Shown here piece after piece: positions 21,657 to 23,444 of a stretch of DNA of 23,444 nucleotides. A program made the translations under genes and the position numbers. How positions within the stretch are numbered: the first letter of the stretch is position 1; the number at the start of each line of letters is the position of its first letter. Source of the DNA: UBA1172 sp049889655 (GTDB taxonomy: Bacteria > Pseudomonadota > Alphaproteobacteria > Puniceispirillales > UBA1172); assembly GCA_049889655.1 (NCBI GenBank), contig JBMHCY010000028.1, positions 1 through 23,444 of the forward strand, read 5' to 3'. Below the pieces are notes generated by a model, which was given only the letters and a program-made list of their open reading frames with translations, ran no database searches and was not told where the DNA came from.

Positions 21657-22399
21657 CCCGGCTGCTCACCATGATCATGCTCGTTGTGGCGCTCAGCCTG
21701 CCCTTTGCGGCCAAGGCGGCGCTGGTTGTTGACCTTGACCAGAAACAGGTCAGCATCACGACTGATTTCAACGGGGCGGAATTGCTGCTCTTCGGGGCGC
21801 TCGAACTGCAGGAAGATGATGATATCGCCATTGAAGTCCGCGGCCCGCTCAAGAACGTTGCCCTTCGCCGCAAGGACAAAGTGGCGGGCATCTGGCTCAA
21901 TACTGAAAGCGCAACCCTCACCGATATCCCGAGTTTCTATCATATTCTGTCGACGCGCCCGTTTGATGAGATCGCCGATGCCGAAGAACGCCGCCGCATC
22001 GGCCTTGGGTATGAATCGCTGCCTTTTGTGCTGGCCACCGGATCACGCATTGATGAAGGTGAGACCAGCGAGTGGAAGGAAGCCCTGGCCAGAAACATGG
22101 AAGCCAGCCAGCTCTGGCAGATCCATGACGGCATGGTGACGACTCGCAAGAACGCCTTGTTCCGGACCGATGTTGTGCTGCCAGCCAATATCATCCCGGG
22201 TCAGTATGATGTCCGGATCATTCATTTTCGTGATGGCAAGATGCTGAATGCCGAGCAATCGAGCATCAGGGTTGCGAAAAAGGGGCTCAGTGCCAAGATT
22301 TTCGAAATGGCACACGCCTATCCCCCTTTCTATGGTATCTTTGCTATAATCTTCGCCGTAAGCGCTGGCTGGCTCGCCGCGGTGGCTTTCCGCCGATAG
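21653..22399 (+). CDS. TIGR02186 / Alph_Pro_TM family membrane-anchored periplasmic protein
   Basis: A 248-residue protein with a signal peptide (about 1-22, AKA cleavage), a large periplasmic domain and one C-terminal membrane helix (about 226-246) before a short RR tail. Family features are TTDFNGAELLLFGAL, VEVRGP-like IAIEVRGPL, GIWLNTES, FYHILSTRPFDEIA and a beta segment FRTDVVLPANIIPGQYDVRIIHF that looks immunoglobulin-like. The family is found in alphaproteobacteria, usually next to TauE/SafE permease and Usp genes, and has no known function. The gene overlaps the permease stop by four bases, so the two proteins are probably made in fixed ratio and may form a complex. Confidence 0.9.
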   Translation: MTRLLTMIMLVVALSLPFAAKAALVVDLDQKQVSITTDFNGAELLLFGALELQEDDDIAIEVRGPLKNVALRRKDKVAGIWLNTESATLTDIPSFYHILSTRPFDEIADAEERRRIGLGYESLPFVLATGSRIDEGETSEWKEALARNMEASQLWQIHDGMVTTRKNALFRTDVVLPANIIPGQYDVRIIHFRDGKMLNAEQSSIRVAKKGLSAKIFEMAHAYPPFYGIFAIIFAVSAGWLAAVAFRR

Positions 22400-22441
22400 G
22401 CTGATGCCTCGCCGAAACCCGGGAAACAGGACACAAGACGC

Positions 22442-22933
22442 ATGAATGCTGCCAAGAAAAAAAAGGTCGATGAAAGCAGGGTGTTCCTCGTTGTTGTGGA
22501 TGACAGCGAGGAGCTGCATCAGGCACTCTACTATGCCTGCCGTCGGGCCAACCGGCTCAAGGGCCGCATTGCGCTCATGCACTGCATCCCGCCAGCCGAG
22601 TTTCAGCATTTTGCCGGGGTCGGTGAATTGATGCGCGAGGAAGCCCGTCTGGAAGCGGAAAACCTGCTGCGGGTCAACAGCGAATGGGTTCACGAACTGA
22701 CAGGCAACAACCCTGTTGTGTATCTCCGCGAAGGTGATCCAAAAACCGAATTGATCAATCTTATCAATGAGGAAGAGGAAATTTCGATCCTTATCCTCGG
22801 GGCGGATACATCGGGCGACAGCACCGGGCCGCTGATCACCTACCTGACCACCAAGGGTGCGTCGCAGTGCCGTGTGCCGATCACCATCGTCCCGGGCAAT
22901 CTGTCGGATGAAGCGCTCGACCTGCTGACCTGA
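22442..22933 (+). CDS. Universal stress protein (UspA-like)
   Basis: A 163-residue cytoplasmic protein of the Usp fold. The N-terminal strand and loop VFLVVVDDSEELHQAL match the Usp opening. The C-terminal LILGADTSGDSTGPLITYL and VPITIVPG fit the region that in ATP-binding members reads GxxGx9GS, but the canonical glycines are not all present, so nucleotide binding is uncertain. The start MNAAKKKKV is lysine-rich. It follows the TIGR02186 gene by 42 bases and completes the permease / periplasmic protein / Usp cluster. Its TGA stop abuts the convergent ABC ATPase stop in TGATCA. Confidence 0.9.
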   Translation: MNAAKKKKVDESRVFLVVVDDSEELHQALYYACRRANRLKGRIALMHCIPPAEFQHFAGVGELMREEARLEAENLLRVNSEWVHELTGNNPVVYLREGDPKTELINLINEEEEISILILGADTSGDSTGPLITYLTTKGASQCRVPITIVPGNLSDEALDLLT

Positions 22934-23444
22934 TCAGCCCGTGATCAAATCACCGTTTATAAACCCGGCCGCCTTTGCCGTGGGCGGCTGATTAAAGAAT
23001 TGTGCAGCATCGGTATCCGCCTCAACGCGGCCATCGACCAGCATCACGACTCGATCGGCGAGCCGCCGCACCTGCGCCAGATCATGGCTGACCCAGAGCA
23101 CCGGCCGTCCTTCCTTACAAAGCTGTTTGGTGGTTTGCTCGATCATCTGCACCGTGGCCGGATCAAGATTGTTGGTGGCTTCGTCAAACATCATCAGCCC
23201 GGCATCCATGGCGATCACCCGGGCCAGCGCCAGCCGCTGCCTTTCCCCTTGTGAGAGTTGCAGGGCCGAGGCCTCAGCCTTTTCTTTAAGCCCCATCTGG
23301 GCAAGCACATCACGGGCACGCTGGCCCTGCTCGGCCCGGGGGATGCCTGCCGCATCCATGGCAAAGGCCAGATTCCCCATCAGCGAACGCCGCAACAGCA
23401 CCGGCCGTTGCAGCATATAGCCGATCCGGGTGATGGCGGCCTCA
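22934..23444 (-). CDS. ABC transporter ATPase, tungstate (TupC)-type, 3' part (5' end outside window)
   Basis: About 169 C-terminal residues of an ABC importer ATPase are present; the Walker A region lies beyond the window edge. The Q-loop reads GYMLQRPVLLRRSLMGN, which recalls TupC-type tungstate ATPases (QRPVMLRRS). The signature is LSQGERQRLALAR. Walker B is LMMFDEATNNLDPAT, with Ala in place of the usual Pro after DE. The H-loop is VSHDL. The first ATG in the visible frame (23416) is inside the Q-loop and is not the start. Tungstate or molybdate uptake would fit the molybdenum-cofactor genes at the other end of the window, but phosphate-type or other anion substrates remain possible. Confidence 0.8.
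   Translation of the reverse strand, partial: EAAITRIGYMLQRPVLLRRSLMGNLAFAMDAAGIPRAEQGQRARDVLAQMGLKEKAEASALQLSQGERQRLALARVIAMDAGLMMFDEATNNLDPATVQMIEQTTKQLCKEGRPVLWVSHDLAQVRRLADRVVMLVDGRVEADTDAAQFFNQPPTAKAAGFINGDLITG

Overview
The window reads as ordinary chromosome of an aerobic, heterotrophic alphaproteobacterium with GC content of roughly 60% by eye. The evidence is the Rieske / cytochrome b / cytochrome c1 gene order (petABC, also called fbcFBC), a COQ9-family protein, DUF1285 and DUF6111-like proteins, an alphaproteobacterial TIGR02186 (Alph_Pro_TM) protein, and the lgt-midA-pgeF gene order. I cannot place it below class level with confidence. I see no tRNA, rRNA, insertion sequence, integrase, phage gene or CRISPR array. 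Coding density is very high, and the longest gene-free gap is about 296 bases (6917-7212).

Layout, left to right. Bases 1-1063 hold the end of a molybdenum-cofactor cluster (3' part of moeA, then moaD and moaE). ilvE lies convergent to it (1060-1944). Divergent from ilvE is a regulatory trio: a MarR-family regulator, an OmpR-type response regulator and an EnvZ-like sensor kinase (2038-4597). A leftward operon follows: ybjN-like, proC, COQ9-family, csaA (6916 down to 4594). The rightward block 7213-13527 carries lgt, midA, pgeF, a 22-codon ORF, prs, rplY, pth and ychF. The leftward block 20149-13524 carries DUF1285, a Nudix CoA pyrophosphatase, a DUF6111-like protein, cca and hemF, then petA-petB-petC ending in an intrinsic terminator, then a small CWC zinc-ribbon-like protein. 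The rightward block 20277-22933 carries a cysteine-free ArsR-family regulator, a TauE/SafE permease, a TIGR02186 membrane protein and a universal stress protein. The window closes with the 3' part of a tungstate-type ABC ATPase gene on the minus strand.

Functionally this is core metabolism: molybdopterin synthesis, branched-chain amino acid and proline synthesis, PRPP synthesis, respiratory complex III, heme, ubiquinone-linked functions, lipoprotein maturation, peptidoglycan quality control, and translation support (L25, peptidyl-tRNA hydrolase, YchF, CCA addition). Molybdenum/tungsten genes appear at both ends.

I found no clear new multi-gene system. The observations most worth a second look are these: all four convergent gene pairs end with zero spacing in palindromic shared or abutting stop codons; the TauE-TIGR02186-Usp cluster of unknown role has a cysteine-less ArsR regulator; two genes share the same -10-like element immediately before an SD-less ATG, suggesting leaderless mRNAs; a 22-codon ORF ends in a lipobox-like motif; and several palindromes or hairpins lie in the prs, rplY and petABC control regions.
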